From NCBI GenBank assembly GCA_900550035.1, contig URQS01000014.1, positions 1 through 64,000 of the forward strand: a DNA stretch of 64,000 nt, in the 5' to 3' direction. The stretch comes from an uncultured Prevotella sp. Lineage in GTDB: Bacteria > Bacteroidota > Bacteroidia > Bacteroidales > Bacteroidaceae. Below the pieces are notes generated by a model. The model was not told the origin of the DNA. It saw only the letters and a program-made list of their open reading frames with translations, and searched no databases. Shown one piece after another: positions 25,736-34,768 of the stretch. Both the position numbers and the translations under genes were made by a program. Numbering within the stretch: position 1 is the stretch's first letter; each line of letters opens with the position of its first letter.

Positions 25736-27079
25736 TTGATGAAAAAGACTTTAATACTCATAGCAGCAGCAATTATGGGCTTCTCAACCCCAATCCTCGC
25801 GCAGAGCGACGACAACGAGAAGGAAATCACCGTAACTAACGCTCAAGGCAAGAAAGAGGTTATCGACCTGCCTGAAGCGATGACAACCGAATTCGACAGC
25901 CTACTGTCGGCATACAACAACAAGACTTATCTGCAGATCAATAACGACTGCAATATGTCGGACGTTAATCCTGTGTACTCTCCCGAAGTGTACAAGGAGC
26001 GTCTGGCACGCATACCTTCAGTCATCGAACTGCCATACAACGAAGTGGTACAGCAGTTCATCGACCGATACAGCGGACGCTTGCGCCGCTCTGTAAGCTT
26101 AATGCTCGGCGCACAGAACTTCTATATGCCACTGTTTGAGGAGGCACTTGAAAGCTACGGCCTGCCTCTCGAACTGAAATATCTGCCCGTTATAGAGTCG
26201 GCACTCAATCCCAACGCCGTGTCGCGTGTGGGTGCTACAGGATTGTGGCAGTTTATGCTTGCCACCGGTAAGCGTTATGGTCTGGAGGTGAACTCGCTCG
26301 TTGACGAGCGCCGCGACCCTGTACTTGCATCATATGCAGCAGCACAATACCTGCGCGACCTGTACAAGATATTCGGCGACTGGAATCTCGTCATCGCAGC
26401 CTACAACTGCGGACCGGAGAATATCAACAAGGCGATACACCGCTCAAAGGGCGAGAAAGACTACTGGCAGATATATCCCTACCTGCCGAAGGAGACACGT
26501 GGATATGTTCCGGCATTCATCGCCGCCAACTATATCATGAACTACTATTGCGACCATAATATCTGTCCGATGCGTGCCGAGCTGCCCGCCAAGACCGACA
26601 CCGTAGTAGTAAGCCGCGACATACACTTCGAACAGATTGCACAGGTGCTGGGCATGGACGTTGACCAGATAAAGCAGCTCAACCCGCAGTATCGCCGCAA
26701 CATCGTCAACGGTAGCGCCAAACCGTCGGCACTGCGTCTGCCGGCAACATTGGTGACCAGCTTCATCGACAACGAAGACTCTATCTACGCATACCGCCCC
26801 GAAGAACTGCTGGCTAAGCGCACTGAGGTGGAGGTGAACAACACCACACCCTCTTACTCGCGCAGCAGCTCAAGCTCACGCAGCCGCAGCTCGGCATCGT
26901 CAAGACGCAGCCGCAAGAGCCGCAAACGCAGTCGTGGCGGACGCAGCGTAACCATCCGTCAGGGCGACACTCTGTCGGAGATTGCAGCACGCAACGGCAC
27001 CACCGTGAAAAAGCTTAAGCGACTCAACAAAATCAGCGGAAGCAGCATACGTGCTGGCAAGAAAATCAGAATTAAATAA
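25736..27079 (+). CDS. Membrane-bound lytic murein transglycosylase, MltD-like, with LysM
   Basis: The 447-residue protein has a signal peptide (MKKTLILIAAAIMGFSTP). An SLT catalytic domain occupies about residues 120-260, with the catalytic Glu in LKYLPVIESALNPNAVS and the motifs GATGLWQFM and NLVIAAYNCGPENI. A DUF3393-like linker, a Ser/Arg-rich spacer (SSSSRSRSSASSRRSRKSRK) and one C-terminal LysM domain (VTIRQGDTLSEIAARNGTTV) follow. It cleaves peptidoglycan with formation of 1,6-anhydro-muropeptides in the periplasm. An alternative start is the second Met (25739). It follows the DUF5683 gene by 64 bp and a hairpin ends the unit. Confidence 0.93.
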   Translation: MMKKTLILIAAAIMGFSTPILAQSDDNEKEITVTNAQGKKEVIDLPEAMTTEFDSLLSAYNNKTYLQINNDCNMSDVNPVYSPEVYKERLARIPSVIELPYNEVVQQFIDRYSGRLRRSVSLMLGAQNFYMPLFEEALESYGLPLELKYLPVIESALNPNAVSRVGATGLWQFMLATGKRYGLEVNSLVDERRDPVLASYAAAQYLRDLYKIFGDWNLVIAAYNCGPENINKAIHRSKGEKDYWQIYPYLPKETRGYVPAFIAANYIMNYYCDHNICPMRAELPAKTDTVVVSRDIHFEQIAQVLGMDVDQIKQLNPQYRRNIVNGSAKPSALRLPATLVTSFIDNEDSIYAYRPEELLAKRTEVEVNNTTPSYSRSSSSSRSRSSASSRRSRKSRKRSRGGRSVTIRQGDTLSEIAARNGTTVKKLKRLNKISGSSIRAGKKIRIK

Positions 27080-27084
27080 TATAA

Positions 27085-27132
27085 GTAGGCAGACAAATTC
27101 TGCCTACAGGAACGGCGGGCGCATGTCCGCCG
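27085..27132 (+). terminator. Two hairpins after the transglycosylase gene
   Basis: GTAGGCAGA/TCTGCCTAC (27085-27107) is followed at once by CGGCGGGC/GTCCGCCG (27113-27132). No T-run follows, so termination may be partial or the hairpins may be of REP type; a similar GGCGGAC/GTCCGCC motif occurs near 6900. Confidence 0.5.
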
Positions 27133-27228
27133 CTCTGTATTTACATACAAATATGTCTCTTGACAACAAGACACAAACCTGAATCTGTAACCTGAATTAC
27201 GTATTAACTTAAAGGGAGGACCCTAACT

Positions 27229-29508
27229 ATGGACGACCAGAACTTGAAAGACCAACAGCGAGAAGCCGCTGACAACAAACTTATCGAGGACGCATTCAAC
27301 GAAGTTCTCAAGATATACCTTGCGTCAAGACACCGCAGAAAGGTTGACATCATAAACAAAGCTTTCAACTTCGCACGACAGGCTCACAAAGGCGTGCGCC
27401 GACTTTCGGGCGAACCGTATATCATGCATCCTATTGCTGTGGCACGAATTGCCGTTGAGGAGATGGGACTCGGTTCTACCAGCATCTGCGCAGCGCTGCT
27501 CCACGACGTAGTGGAGGACACCGACTATACCGTCGAAGACATTGCCAACATCTTCGGCGAACGCATTGCGCACATCGTCGACGGTCTGACCAAGATTTCA
27601 GGCGGCATCTTCGGCGACCGCGCTTCGGCACAAGCCGAAAACTTCAAGAAGCTCCTGCTCACCATGAGCGACGACATACGCGTCATACTTATTAAGATAT
27701 GCGACCGTCTGCACAACATGCGCACACTCGCTTCGCAGCCTGCCAACAAGCAGTACAAGATTGCAGGCGAGACCATGTACATCTATGCTCCGCTGGCAAA
27801 CCGACTCGGACTGAACAAGATAAAGACCGAACTGGAGGACCTTTCGTTCAAGTATGAGCATCCCGACGAGTACAACTACATCAAGAACAAGCTCGCCGAC
27901 ACACAGGCACAACGCGATACGCTCTTCGCAAAGTTCACCGGACCTATACGCGAGGCTCTCAACCGTATGGGAATACAGTACGAACTCAAGGCACGCGTCA
28001 AAAGTCCCTACTCCATCTGGAACAAGATGCAGAACAAGCACGTCACCTTTGAGGAGATATACGACATACTGGCGGTGCGCATTATATATACGCCTAAGGT
28101 GCGTTCGGAGGAAATCAACGAGTGCTTCAAGATATACGTAGCGATCAGCCAGATATACAAGTCGCACCCCGACCGACTGCGCGACTGGGTGAACCATCCC
28201 AAAGCCAACGGCTATCAGGCTCTGCACGTGACGCTGATGTCGAAGCAAGGCAAATGGATTGAGGTGCAGATACGCTCCGACCATATGGACGAGGTGGCAG
28301 AACAAGGCTTTGCAGCACACTGGAAATACAAGGAAGGCGAAATTGGAGACAACGAAAATGTTGACGACGATTCCGAACTCAACAACTGGCTGTCGACAAT
28401 CAAGGAGATTCTTGACGACCCACAGCCCGATGCTATGGACTTCCTCGACACCATCAAGCTCAATCTGTTTGCAAGCGAGATTTTCGTGTTCACGCCTAAG
28501 GGCGAAATCAAAACCATGCCTGCCGGATGTACGGCGCTCGACTTCGCTTTCCAGATACACACCTTCCTCGGTTCGCACTGTATCGGTGCCAAGGTTAACC
28601 ACAAGCTCGTGCCGCTGAGCCATCATCTGCAGAGCGGTGACCAGGTAGAAATCCTATCGTCAAAGTCGCAGCATGTGCAGCCATCGTGGATCAACTTCGT
28701 GTCAACGGCTAAAGCCAAGCAGAAGGTTATGGCTATACTGCGACGCGACAACCGCGAAACTCAGAAGAAGGGCGAGCAGATTCTCGACGATTGGTTGAAG
28801 AAGAACGAGCTGGAAATGACCACACCTGTACTCAATAAGTTGTGCGAATTTCACGACATGCAGAAGCATGAAGACCTGTTCCTCGCTATCGGCCGACGCA
28901 CTATATTGCTTGGCGACAAGGACGTTGAGGAACTGCTCGAAAAGAAGAAGAACGAATCGACAAGCAGCTGGCTCAAGAAATATGTGCCATTCTTCGGACA
29001 CAGCGAGAAGAAGGACAGCAAGAAAAACAACTTCTTTATTGTTGGCGAAGGCTTCAACAAGAAGAAACCTGTCATCATCAACGAGGAGAATATCTCGCAA
29101 TTTATATTCCCCGCCTGCTGCCACGCTATTCCGGGCGACGACATACTGGGATATATCGACAACAAGAACCGCATCGAAATACACCGACGCGACTGCACCG
29201 TGGCAAACAAACTGAAGGCTGCCTACGGCAAGCGAATACTCGATGCCAAGTGGGACATGCACAAGGTGATGTTCTTCGACGCTACAATCGAGATACGAGG
29301 CATCGACCGCAAGCGCATGCTTCACGACGTTTCGGAGGTGATTTCTGACAAGCTTGATGTCAACATCCACAAGATGACCATAGAAAGCAATGAAGGAATA
29401 TTCGACGGACAGATTGAAATACGCGTACACGACCGTAATGAAGTGAAGAAGATTATGGGCGAACTGCGCAAGATTGAAGACATAAAGGAAGTGCTACAGA
29501 TACTCTAA
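27229..29508 (+). CDS. rel: Bifunctional (p)ppGpp synthetase/hydrolase
   Basis: The 759-residue Rel/SpoT protein has a HD hydrolase domain first (QAHKGVRRLSGEPYIMHPIA with the metal His, then ALLHDVVEDTDYT). The synthetase domain follows at about residues 250-370 (RVKSPYSIWNKMQNKH, DILAVRIIYTP, KANGYQALHVT). Next come TGS (about 415-475: VFTPKGEIKTMPAGCTALDF), a helical and conserved-Cys domain (FPACCHAIPGDDILGYI), and a C-terminal ACT domain (FFDATIEIRGIDRKRMLHDV). Both catalytic centres look intact. It controls the stringent response. An unusual purine-rich stretch GGGAGG lies just before the start codon. Sequence context is the conserved par-DUF5683-mlt-rel row. Confidence 0.96.
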   Translation: MDDQNLKDQQREAADNKLIEDAFNEVLKIYLASRHRRKVDIINKAFNFARQAHKGVRRLSGEPYIMHPIAVARIAVEEMGLGSTSICAALLHDVVEDTDYTVEDIANIFGERIAHIVDGLTKISGGIFGDRASAQAENFKKLLLTMSDDIRVILIKICDRLHNMRTLASQPANKQYKIAGETMYIYAPLANRLGLNKIKTELEDLSFKYEHPDEYNYIKNKLADTQAQRDTLFAKFTGPIREALNRMGIQYELKARVKSPYSIWNKMQNKHVTFEEIYDILAVRIIYTPKVRSEEINECFKIYVAISQIYKSHPDRLRDWVNHPKANGYQALHVTLMSKQGKWIEVQIRSDHMDEVAEQGFAAHWKYKEGEIGDNENVDDDSELNNWLSTIKEILDDPQPDAMDFLDTIKLNLFASEIFVFTPKGEIKTMPAGCTALDFAFQIHTFLGSHCIGAKVNHKLVPLSHHLQSGDQVEILSSKSQHVQPSWINFVSTAKAKQKVMAILRRDNRETQKKGEQILDDWLKKNELEMTTPVLNKLCEFHDMQKHEDLFLAIGRRTILLGDKDVEELLEKKKNESTSSWLKKYVPFFGHSEKKDSKKNNFFIVGEGFNKKKPVIINEENISQFIFPACCHAIPGDDILGYIDNKNRIEIHRRDCTVANKLKAAYGKRILDAKWDMHKVMFFDATIEIRGIDRKRMLHDVSEVISDKLDVNIHKMTIESNEGIFDGQIEIRVHDRNEVKKIMGELRKIEDIKEVLQIL

Positions 29509-29541
29509 CAAGTGCTACATATAATATAAATAAGGTGTATT

Positions 29542-30285
29542 ATGGAAAGGAAATGCCTGTTTGAAGTATGCGCCAATGGCGTGGAGAGTTGTCTGGCGGC
29601 GCAGAAAGGCGGTGCCGACCGTGTGGAACTGTGCGCCGGAATACCTGAAGGCGGAACCACTCCGTCGTATGGCGAGATTAAGGTGGCGCGCCGATTGCTC
29701 ACCTCTACACGCCTGCACGTGATAATCCGACCGCGCGGAGGCGATTTCCTCTACTCTCCACTCGAAGTGGAGCGCATGGAGGAGGATATAAGAATATGTA
29801 AGCAACTGGGTGTTGACGGCGTAGTGATAGGCTGTCTGAATGCCGACGGATCGCTCGATATGGATGCCAACCGACGTCTGGTGGAGGCTGCAGAGGGCAT
29901 GTCGGTGACATTCCACCGCGCTTTCGACCGCTGCAACAATCCTCACGAGGCGCTCTGTCAGCTCATAAAGCTGGGCATCGACCGCGTGCTTACATCCGGA
30001 CAGCAGCCCACTGCCGAGCAAGGCATACCGCTGCTCAAGGAGCTTAACGCCCTTGCCGACGACCGTATAACGATACTTGCAGGATGCGGAGTAAACGAGA
30101 GCAACATACGCAAGATACATGAGCTGACTGGCGTACACGAGTTTCACTTCTCGGCACGCACAGCTGTAAAGAGCCGTATGCAATATATCAACTCTGATGT
30201 ATATATGGGAACTAAAGATGCCGACGAAGGTACGCTGATGTACACGTCGGCAGAAAGAGTAAAGGCTACAATATCACAACTGTGA
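29542..30285 (+). CDS. cutC: Copper homeostasis protein CutC
   Basis: The 247-residue TIM-barrel protein has the family signatures FEVCANGVESCLAAQKGGAD, RVELCAGIPEGGTTPS, IIRPRGGDFLYS, VDGVVIGCLNADGS and VTFHRAFDRC. RVLTSGQQPTAEQG and AGCGVNESNI lie towards the C-terminus. CutC is linked to copper tolerance in several bacteria, but its biochemical action is unresolved. The cytosolic protein is complete and of usual length. It follows rel by 33 bp, may be cotranscribed with it, and ends in a terminator overlapping its last codons. Confidence 0.93.
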   Translation: MERKCLFEVCANGVESCLAAQKGGADRVELCAGIPEGGTTPSYGEIKVARRLLTSTRLHVIIRPRGGDFLYSPLEVERMEEDIRICKQLGVDGVVIGCLNADGSLDMDANRRLVEAAEGMSVTFHRAFDRCNNPHEALCQLIKLGIDRVLTSGQQPTAEQGIPLLKELNALADDRITILAGCGVNESNIRKIHELTGVHEFHFSARTAVKSRMQYINSDVYMGTKDADEGTLMYTSAERVKATISQL

Positions 30286-30308
30286 TGTTGTAGCCTTTAT
30301 CCTTTTAT
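30261..30308 (+). terminator. Terminator overlapping the cutC stop
   Basis: AAAGGCTACA at the end of cutC pairs with TGTAGCCTTT after the stop, with an inner ATCACA/TGTGAT stem, followed by ATCCTTTTAT. It separates cutC from the converging transporter remnant. Confidence 0.8.
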
Positions 30309-30322
30309 ACAAAACCGTCAGG

Positions 30323-30676
30323 CTATTGCTTGCTACCGTTTGTTGTAGCAACCATTGCCTTCCACTTGAAGTAGCCCATTACTGCTATCACTACATACAG
30401 ACCGTACAGTCCTGCCTTGAAGGGTATACCTTTTACTATATACAGATAGCAACAAATGACATCAACGACTATCCAGAACGCCCATTGCTCTACGTATTTG
30501 CGTGCCAATGCCCACAAGCCGACGAAGCTAAGGGCATTGGTGAAGGCGTCGAGAGCCGGCATAATGATGCCCACCACCCACAATGCTATGCTCGCACGAT
30601 ACTCAAGTATGAGATATACTATGCCGAGAATGGTAGTGAATATGTCAAGTCCGTGCTCTATAATGAAATCCATCAT
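30323..30676 (-). pseudogene. PnuC-family (PnuT-like thiamine) transporter with an internal deletion
   Basis: The 117-residue frame matches both ends of a PnuC/PnuT transporter, which normally has about 190 or more residues. The N-terminal part (IFTTILGIVYLILEYRAS then VVGIIMPALD) jumps directly to the C-terminal part (AFTNALSFVGLWALARKYVE, WIVVDVICCYLYIVKGIPF, KAGLYGLYVVIAVMGYFKW). About 70 residues, including several membrane helices, are missing between MPALD and AFTNALSF, and the frame is preserved. In Bacteroidetes the gene order TPP riboswitch, TonB receptor, pnuT marks thiamine uptake, so PnuT is the best family assignment. The protein is very unlikely to work as a transporter. It lies 7 bp after an equally shortened receptor gene. 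Confidence 0.8.
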
Positions 30677-30683
30677 CTATCGC

Positions 30684-31265
30684 TTAGAATTTCAGAGTTA
30701 CGTGTGCCATACAGGTGAAGCCTGCCATTGGGATGTAGGCGAGTGTCGATGTGCGCTTGCCCTCGTTATACCAGTCGTAGTAGACGTAGCCCGATGCAGC
30801 ATAGTGGCGGCTGAAGATGTTGTTGAAGTCGATGCCCAGTGTCACCTGCTTCATTCCAAGCGCCTTCGAAACCTTGCTTGTATAGTTGAAGGCGAGGTCG
30901 GTCTGCGAGTAACTCGGGATTGAACGCTCCGAGCTTTGGGTGTTGTCGATTATGCGGCTACCACCGGCACCACGCATACGCATATACGCTGCACCCGTAC
31001 CCATACCGTTCTCGCTCCATGCCAGCACACCGGGTGTTCGGCTGAAGAGGAAGGGCATTTCCTTGCCCGAAGTGGCAAACTTCTGCAGTTCGCTGCTCTT
31101 GATGTTGGCCACCGCAAAGGGGGCATTCTTGGGTGCACGTACACCCTTTACCACAACCTCGTGAAGGTTCTGCACCTTCAAGGTGTCAAGTGTGGTCTGC
31201 GCCTATGCCATCTGAGCAGATGCAACACATGCTGCAGCCATAGCTACACCGATTGTCTTTTTCAT
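30684..31265 (-). pseudogene. TonB-dependent receptor remnant (thiamine type)
   Basis: The signal peptide starts at the ATG at 31265 (MKKTIGVAMAAACVASAQMA) and is followed at once by an in-frame TAG. The frame then continues AQTTLDTLKVQNLHEVVVKG and the plug start PFLFSRTPGVLAWSENG with RMRGAGGSRI. It then jumps to the last beta strands of a receptor barrel (YSQTDLAFNYT, TLGIDFNNIFSRHYAASGYV, AGFTCMAHVTLKF ending in Phe). About 500 or more residues of the usual 650-800 are absent. A nonsense codon plus a deletion make it a pseudogene. A TPP riboswitch directly upstream shows it belonged to thiamine (or thiamine precursor) uptake. Confidence 0.88.
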
Positions 31266-31341
31266 CTTTTTACCTGATTTTTTAACGTCATACGGCATAA
31301 AAGTTTTCCTGAAATCATCCGCAATGACTAATAATACATAA

Positions 31342-31440
31342 AAGGGGCTGCCTTTAATGCTTGACCTTTTCGCTACGCCGGTATTATCCGGATCAGCTCT
31401 GAGGGTATAATCTCAGACGGAAATGTTCCGCCACCCCTTG
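31342..31440 (-). promoter_or_regulatory. TPP (THI-element) riboswitch
   Basis: On the minus strand the conserved blocks run in order: AAGGGGTGGCGGAA, then CTGAGATTATACCC, then GCTGATCCGGATAATACCGG, then CGTAGCGAAAAGG. These match the thi-box consensus (CUGAGA, ACCC, CUGAUCYGGAUAAUGCCRGCGUAG). The aptamer lies about 75 bp before the TonB receptor remnant. It appears intact although both genes it controls are broken. Gene expression would drop when thiamine pyrophosphate is bound. Confidence 0.95.
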
Positions 31441-31596
31441 GCATGCACTTTGCATTCCGAGTGCAAAGTTAACAATATTTCGCTAAGCTGAAAATATTTT
31501 CAATAAAACACAAATATTGTTCACGTTGAATTCCTTTTCATTTTGCTACATTTTCCATAAAACAAACTAACTTTTTAATATTTTATATGGTATTTA

Positions 31597-31627
31597 TTTG
31601 TCAGTATGCTACAATTTATTACCTTTG
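31597..31627 (+). promoter_or_regulatory. Promoter of asnA
   Basis: TTTG (31597-31600) and TACCTTTG (31620-31627) are 19 bp apart, matching the Bacteroidetes consensus. The asnA start codon follows 26 bp later. The remaining gap 31441-31596 is AT-rich and shows nothing else. Confidence 0.85.
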
Positions 31628-31653
31628 CAAAACGATAATAAAAACACAACAAA

Positions 31654-32691
31654 ATGAGCACATTAATAAAACCAGAGCATTATCATGCCCTTCTCGATAC
31701 GCACAAGACCGAGCAGGGCATCAAACTCATAAAGGATTTTTTTCAGGAAAATCTTTCTACTGAACTGCGCCTGCGCCGCGTCACTGCACCGCTGTTCGTG
31801 CTTCAAGGACTCGGCATCAACGACGATCTCAACGGCGTTGAGCGCCCCGTTACATTCCCAATCAAAGACCTTGGCGACCAGAAAGCGGAAGTTGTACACT
31901 CGCTTGCGAAGTGGAAGCGACTCACATTGGCTGAATATGATGTCAAGCCAGGATACGGTGTGTACACCGACATGAACGCCATCAGAGCCGACGAGGAACT
32001 CGACAACCTGCACTCATTGTACGTCGACCAGTGGGACTGGGAAGCCGTTGTCACCAAAGAGCAGCGCAACGTGGCGTTCCTCAAGTCGATTGTAGAGCGC
32101 ATCTATGCCGCCATTCGCCGCACGGAGTATCTGGTTTGCGAGACATACGAGAACATCAAGCCCTTCCTTCCCGAACAAATACACTTCATTCATAGCGAAG
32201 ACTTGCTGCAGATGTACCCCGACCTCTCTCCGAAGGAGCGCGAGGACGCTATATGCAAGAAATACGGAGCCGTATTTATAATAGGTATAGGCGGCAAACT
32301 GTCGAACGGCGAGAAGCACGACGGACGTGCTCCCGACTACGATGATTGGTCTACAGTAGCCGAGAACGGCAAGGAGGGCCTCAACGGCGACATTCTTATA
32401 TGGTATCCGGTGCTCGAACGCTCGTTCGAACTCTCGTCAATGGGCATACGTGTCGACAAGGAATCGTTGTTGCGCCAGCTCAAACTTGAGGGCAAGGAAG
32501 ACCGTGAGCAACTATATTTCCACCGCCGACTGCTTGCCGACGAGCTGCCGCTGTCAATCGGCGGTGGTATAGGTCAGAGCCGTCTCTGTATGGTTCTGCT
32601 CCACAAGGCGCACATCGGCGAGATTCAGGCAAGCATCTGGCCTGAAGAAATGCGTCGCGAATGCGCCAAGCTTGGTATGCCCTTAATCTAA
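31654..32691 (+). CDS. asnA: Aspartate-ammonia ligase
   Basis: The 345-residue enzyme makes asparagine from aspartate, ammonia and ATP. It resembles class II aminoacyl-tRNA synthetases. Signatures are LRRVTAPLFVLQGLGINDDL, VVHSLAKWKR, PGYGVYTDMNAIRADE, LHSLYVDQWDWE, LSNGEKHDGRAPDYDDW and SIGGGIGQSRLCMVLLHK. Length and start fit the family (about 330-345). It is monocistronic, with a strong promoter. The last codons converge on the P-type ATPase gene with only 15 bp between. Confidence 0.97.
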   Translation: MSTLIKPEHYHALLDTHKTEQGIKLIKDFFQENLSTELRLRRVTAPLFVLQGLGINDDLNGVERPVTFPIKDLGDQKAEVVHSLAKWKRLTLAEYDVKPGYGVYTDMNAIRADEELDNLHSLYVDQWDWEAVVTKEQRNVAFLKSIVERIYAAIRRTEYLVCETYENIKPFLPEQIHFIHSEDLLQMYPDLSPKEREDAICKKYGAVFIIGIGGKLSNGEKHDGRAPDYDDWSTVAENGKEGLNGDILIWYPVLERSFELSSMGIRVDKESLLRQLKLEGKEDREQLYFHRRLLADELPLSIGGGIGQSRLCMVLLHKAHIGEIQASIWPEEMRRECAKLGMPLI

Positions 32692-32706
32692 GGAAAGGGC
32701 ATACCC

Positions 32707-34587
32707 TCAGTCTGACGAAAGCCTCAGCGTACGCATGGCGTTCAATACCGCCAACACCATAACGCCCACATCGGCAAACACAGCCATCCACATAGTAGCC
32801 AAACCCACTGCGGCGAGCAACAGCACGAGCACTTTTACGCCTATGGCAAACCATACGTTCTGCCGTGCTATGCCCAGTGTGCGACGCGCTATGCGGATGG
32901 CTGTAACCATTTTGGAGGGTTTGTCGTCCATCAACACAACGTCGGCTGCCTCAATGGCGGCATCCGAGCCGAGCGCTCCCATTGCTACGCCAACGTCGGC
33001 GCGCGCCAATGCAGGCGCATCGTTTATGCCGTCGCCGACGAAAGCGAGCGTGCGGTTCTTCTTTTTCTTATCGAGCAATTGCTCGAGTATGCCGAGTTTG
33101 TCGGCTGGCAACAGCTGCGTGTGGCAATCGTCAATGCCCACACGGCGTGCCACATCCTCTCCTACTTCCTTACGGTCGCCCGTCAACATGACGGTATTGC
33201 TGATGCCCATGGCGTGCAATCCGGCTATGGCGTCGGCTGCATCTTCCTTTATACGGTCTGCCACAACGATATGTCCGGCATACTCACCGTCGATGGATAC
33301 ATGCACAGTGGTGCCCACTACATGACACTTATGCCACTCTGCGCCCACCGAATCCATCATGCGCTCGTTGCCAACGCACACCGTATGGCCATTCACCACG
33401 GCACGCACGCCGTGTCCGGCTATCTCCTCAACGTCTTCAACCTTGCATCCGTCTGCCTCATTACCGAACGCCTGCTTCAGCGAAACGGCTATGGGGTGGG
33501 TGCTGTACCGCTCCACATGGGCTGCAAGATGAAGTAGCTGATCGGGCGAAATCTTGTCGGGATGAATTGCCTCAACGCAGAATTCGCCGTGAGTAAGGGT
33601 TCCTGTCTTGTCGAACACTACGGTGTTGAGTTCGGCGAGAGCGTCGATATAGCTTGCACCCTTTATCAGTATGCCGTGGCGCGACGCTCCACCTATACCT
33701 CCGAAGAACGACAGCGGAATGGAGATGACTAAAGCGCAGGGACACGAAACCACGAGGAATGTAAGGGCACGGTAGAGCCATGTGGTGAGTGCTTCGACAT
33801 AACCGCCGCAGAACATTGGCGGAACAAACGCCAGAACCAATGCCACTATGACAACAATAGGCGTATAGACACGTGCAAAACGGGTGATGAAGGCTTCGCT
33901 CTTCGACTTCTTCTCCGAAGCATTCTCCACCATATTTATTATCTTAGAGGCTGTCGACTCGCCGAAACTCTTCTGCACCTTGACGGTCAGCACGCCCGAT
34001 ATGTTGACGCATCCCGACACAACCTGGTCGCCCTTACGTACGTCGCGCGGCATACTCTCGCCCGTAAGCGCCACGGTATTGAGTGCCGACGTGCCGTCAA
34101 CTATCTCGCCGTCGAGCGCAACACGTTCGCCCGGCTTCACGATGATGGTCTCGCCGACGGCTATTGTGTCCGGACTCACGGTCTGAATCTTGCCGTCGCG
34201 CAGCACATTGGCAGTGTCGGGGCGTATATCCATAAGCGCACGTATGCTGCGGCGCGAGCGGTGTTCGGCATAATGCTCAAACAATTCGCCCACCTGGAAG
34301 AACAGCATCACAAACACGGCTTCGGCAAACTGGGGTTCGGCTCCGGGCAAAAAGCCTATACACATGGCTCCGACGGTAGCGACGAACATAAGGAAGTCCT
34401 CGTCAAAAACCTCGCCATGGCATATTCCTTCAAACGCCTCGCCCACTACATCGTAGCCCACTACCAAATAGGGCACAAGATAAATAATGAGCATTTGCCA
34501 CACGGGCAGCTGCACCGTATGCTCCACCAGGGCAGCAACGGCGAGCAAAACTGCTCCAACAATGATTCTGATAAGCTTTACATTCAT
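32707..34587 (-). CDS. Heavy-metal P1B-type ATPase (Zn/Cd/Pb exporter type)
   Basis: The 626-residue pump has the membrane metal site SCPCALV preceded by FLVV, the phosphorylation motif VFDKTGTLTHG, the actuator motif ALTGESMPR, the nucleotide-domain HP in YSTHPIAVSL and GHGVRAVV, and the hinge GDGINDAPALARADVG. The CPC motif and the C-terminal helix layout fit the ZntA/CadA group that exports Zn2+, Cd2+ or Pb2+. It lacks an N-terminal HMA metal-binding domain and starts directly with the first membrane helix. A palindrome lies close to its promoter, suggesting metal-responsive control. No separate regulator gene is adjacent. Confidence 0.93.
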   Translation of the reverse strand: MNVKLIRIIVGAVLLAVAALVEHTVQLPVWQMLIIYLVPYLVVGYDVVGEAFEGICHGEVFDEDFLMFVATVGAMCIGFLPGAEPQFAEAVFVMLFFQVGELFEHYAEHRSRRSIRALMDIRPDTANVLRDGKIQTVSPDTIAVGETIIVKPGERVALDGEIVDGTSALNTVALTGESMPRDVRKGDQVVSGCVNISGVLTVKVQKSFGESTASKIINMVENASEKKSKSEAFITRFARVYTPIVVIVALVLAFVPPMFCGGYVEALTTWLYRALTFLVVSCPCALVISIPLSFFGGIGGASRHGILIKGASYIDALAELNTVVFDKTGTLTHGEFCVEAIHPDKISPDQLLHLAAHVERYSTHPIAVSLKQAFGNEADGCKVEDVEEIAGHGVRAVVNGHTVCVGNERMMDSVGAEWHKCHVVGTTVHVSIDGEYAGHIVVADRIKEDAADAIAGLHAMGISNTVMLTGDRKEVGEDVARRVGIDDCHTQLLPADKLGILEQLLDKKKKNRTLAFVGDGINDAPALARADVGVAMGALGSDAAIEAADVVLMDDKPSKMVTAIRIARRTLGIARQNVWFAIGVKVLVLLLAAVGLATMWMAVFADVGVMVLAVLNAMRTLRLSSD

Positions 34588-34638
34588 ATCTGTATGTTAT
34601 TTAATTGTTTTCTGAATGCAAAGGTATGAAATAGCGAG

Positions 34639-34653
34639 TGCAACATGGTTGCA
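34639..34653. promoter_or_regulatory. Operator-like palindrome upstream of the metal ATPase
   Basis: TGCAAC-ATG-GTTGCA is a perfect 6-bp inverted repeat with a 3-bp centre, 51 bp before the ATPase start and just upstream of a minus-strand TACCTTTG -7 element (34619-34626). Its place between the -33 and upstream region suits binding of a metal sensor; the sensor is not identified. Confidence 0.45.
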
Positions 34654-34711
34654 TAGTTGAATTACTCCAAATTCAGAATGAACCATAAAAAAAAGGAGTC
34701 CTTTTACAATG

Positions 34712-34750
34712 CAAAACGAGTCCTTTTGGAATGCAAAAGGACTCGTTTTG
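34712..34750. repeat. Perfect 17-bp hairpin of the CCTTTTG family
   Basis: CAAAACGAGTCCTTTTG and its exact inverted copy flank GAATG. A further half unit (AAAGGAGTCCTTTT) lies at 34691-34705. It resembles the 20497-20556 element in its CAAAAGG core, length and position after a minus-strand gene, where it may end transcription of the GH29 unit. Confidence 0.7.
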
Positions 34751-34768
34751 AAAGCTACCGCAGCCAGC

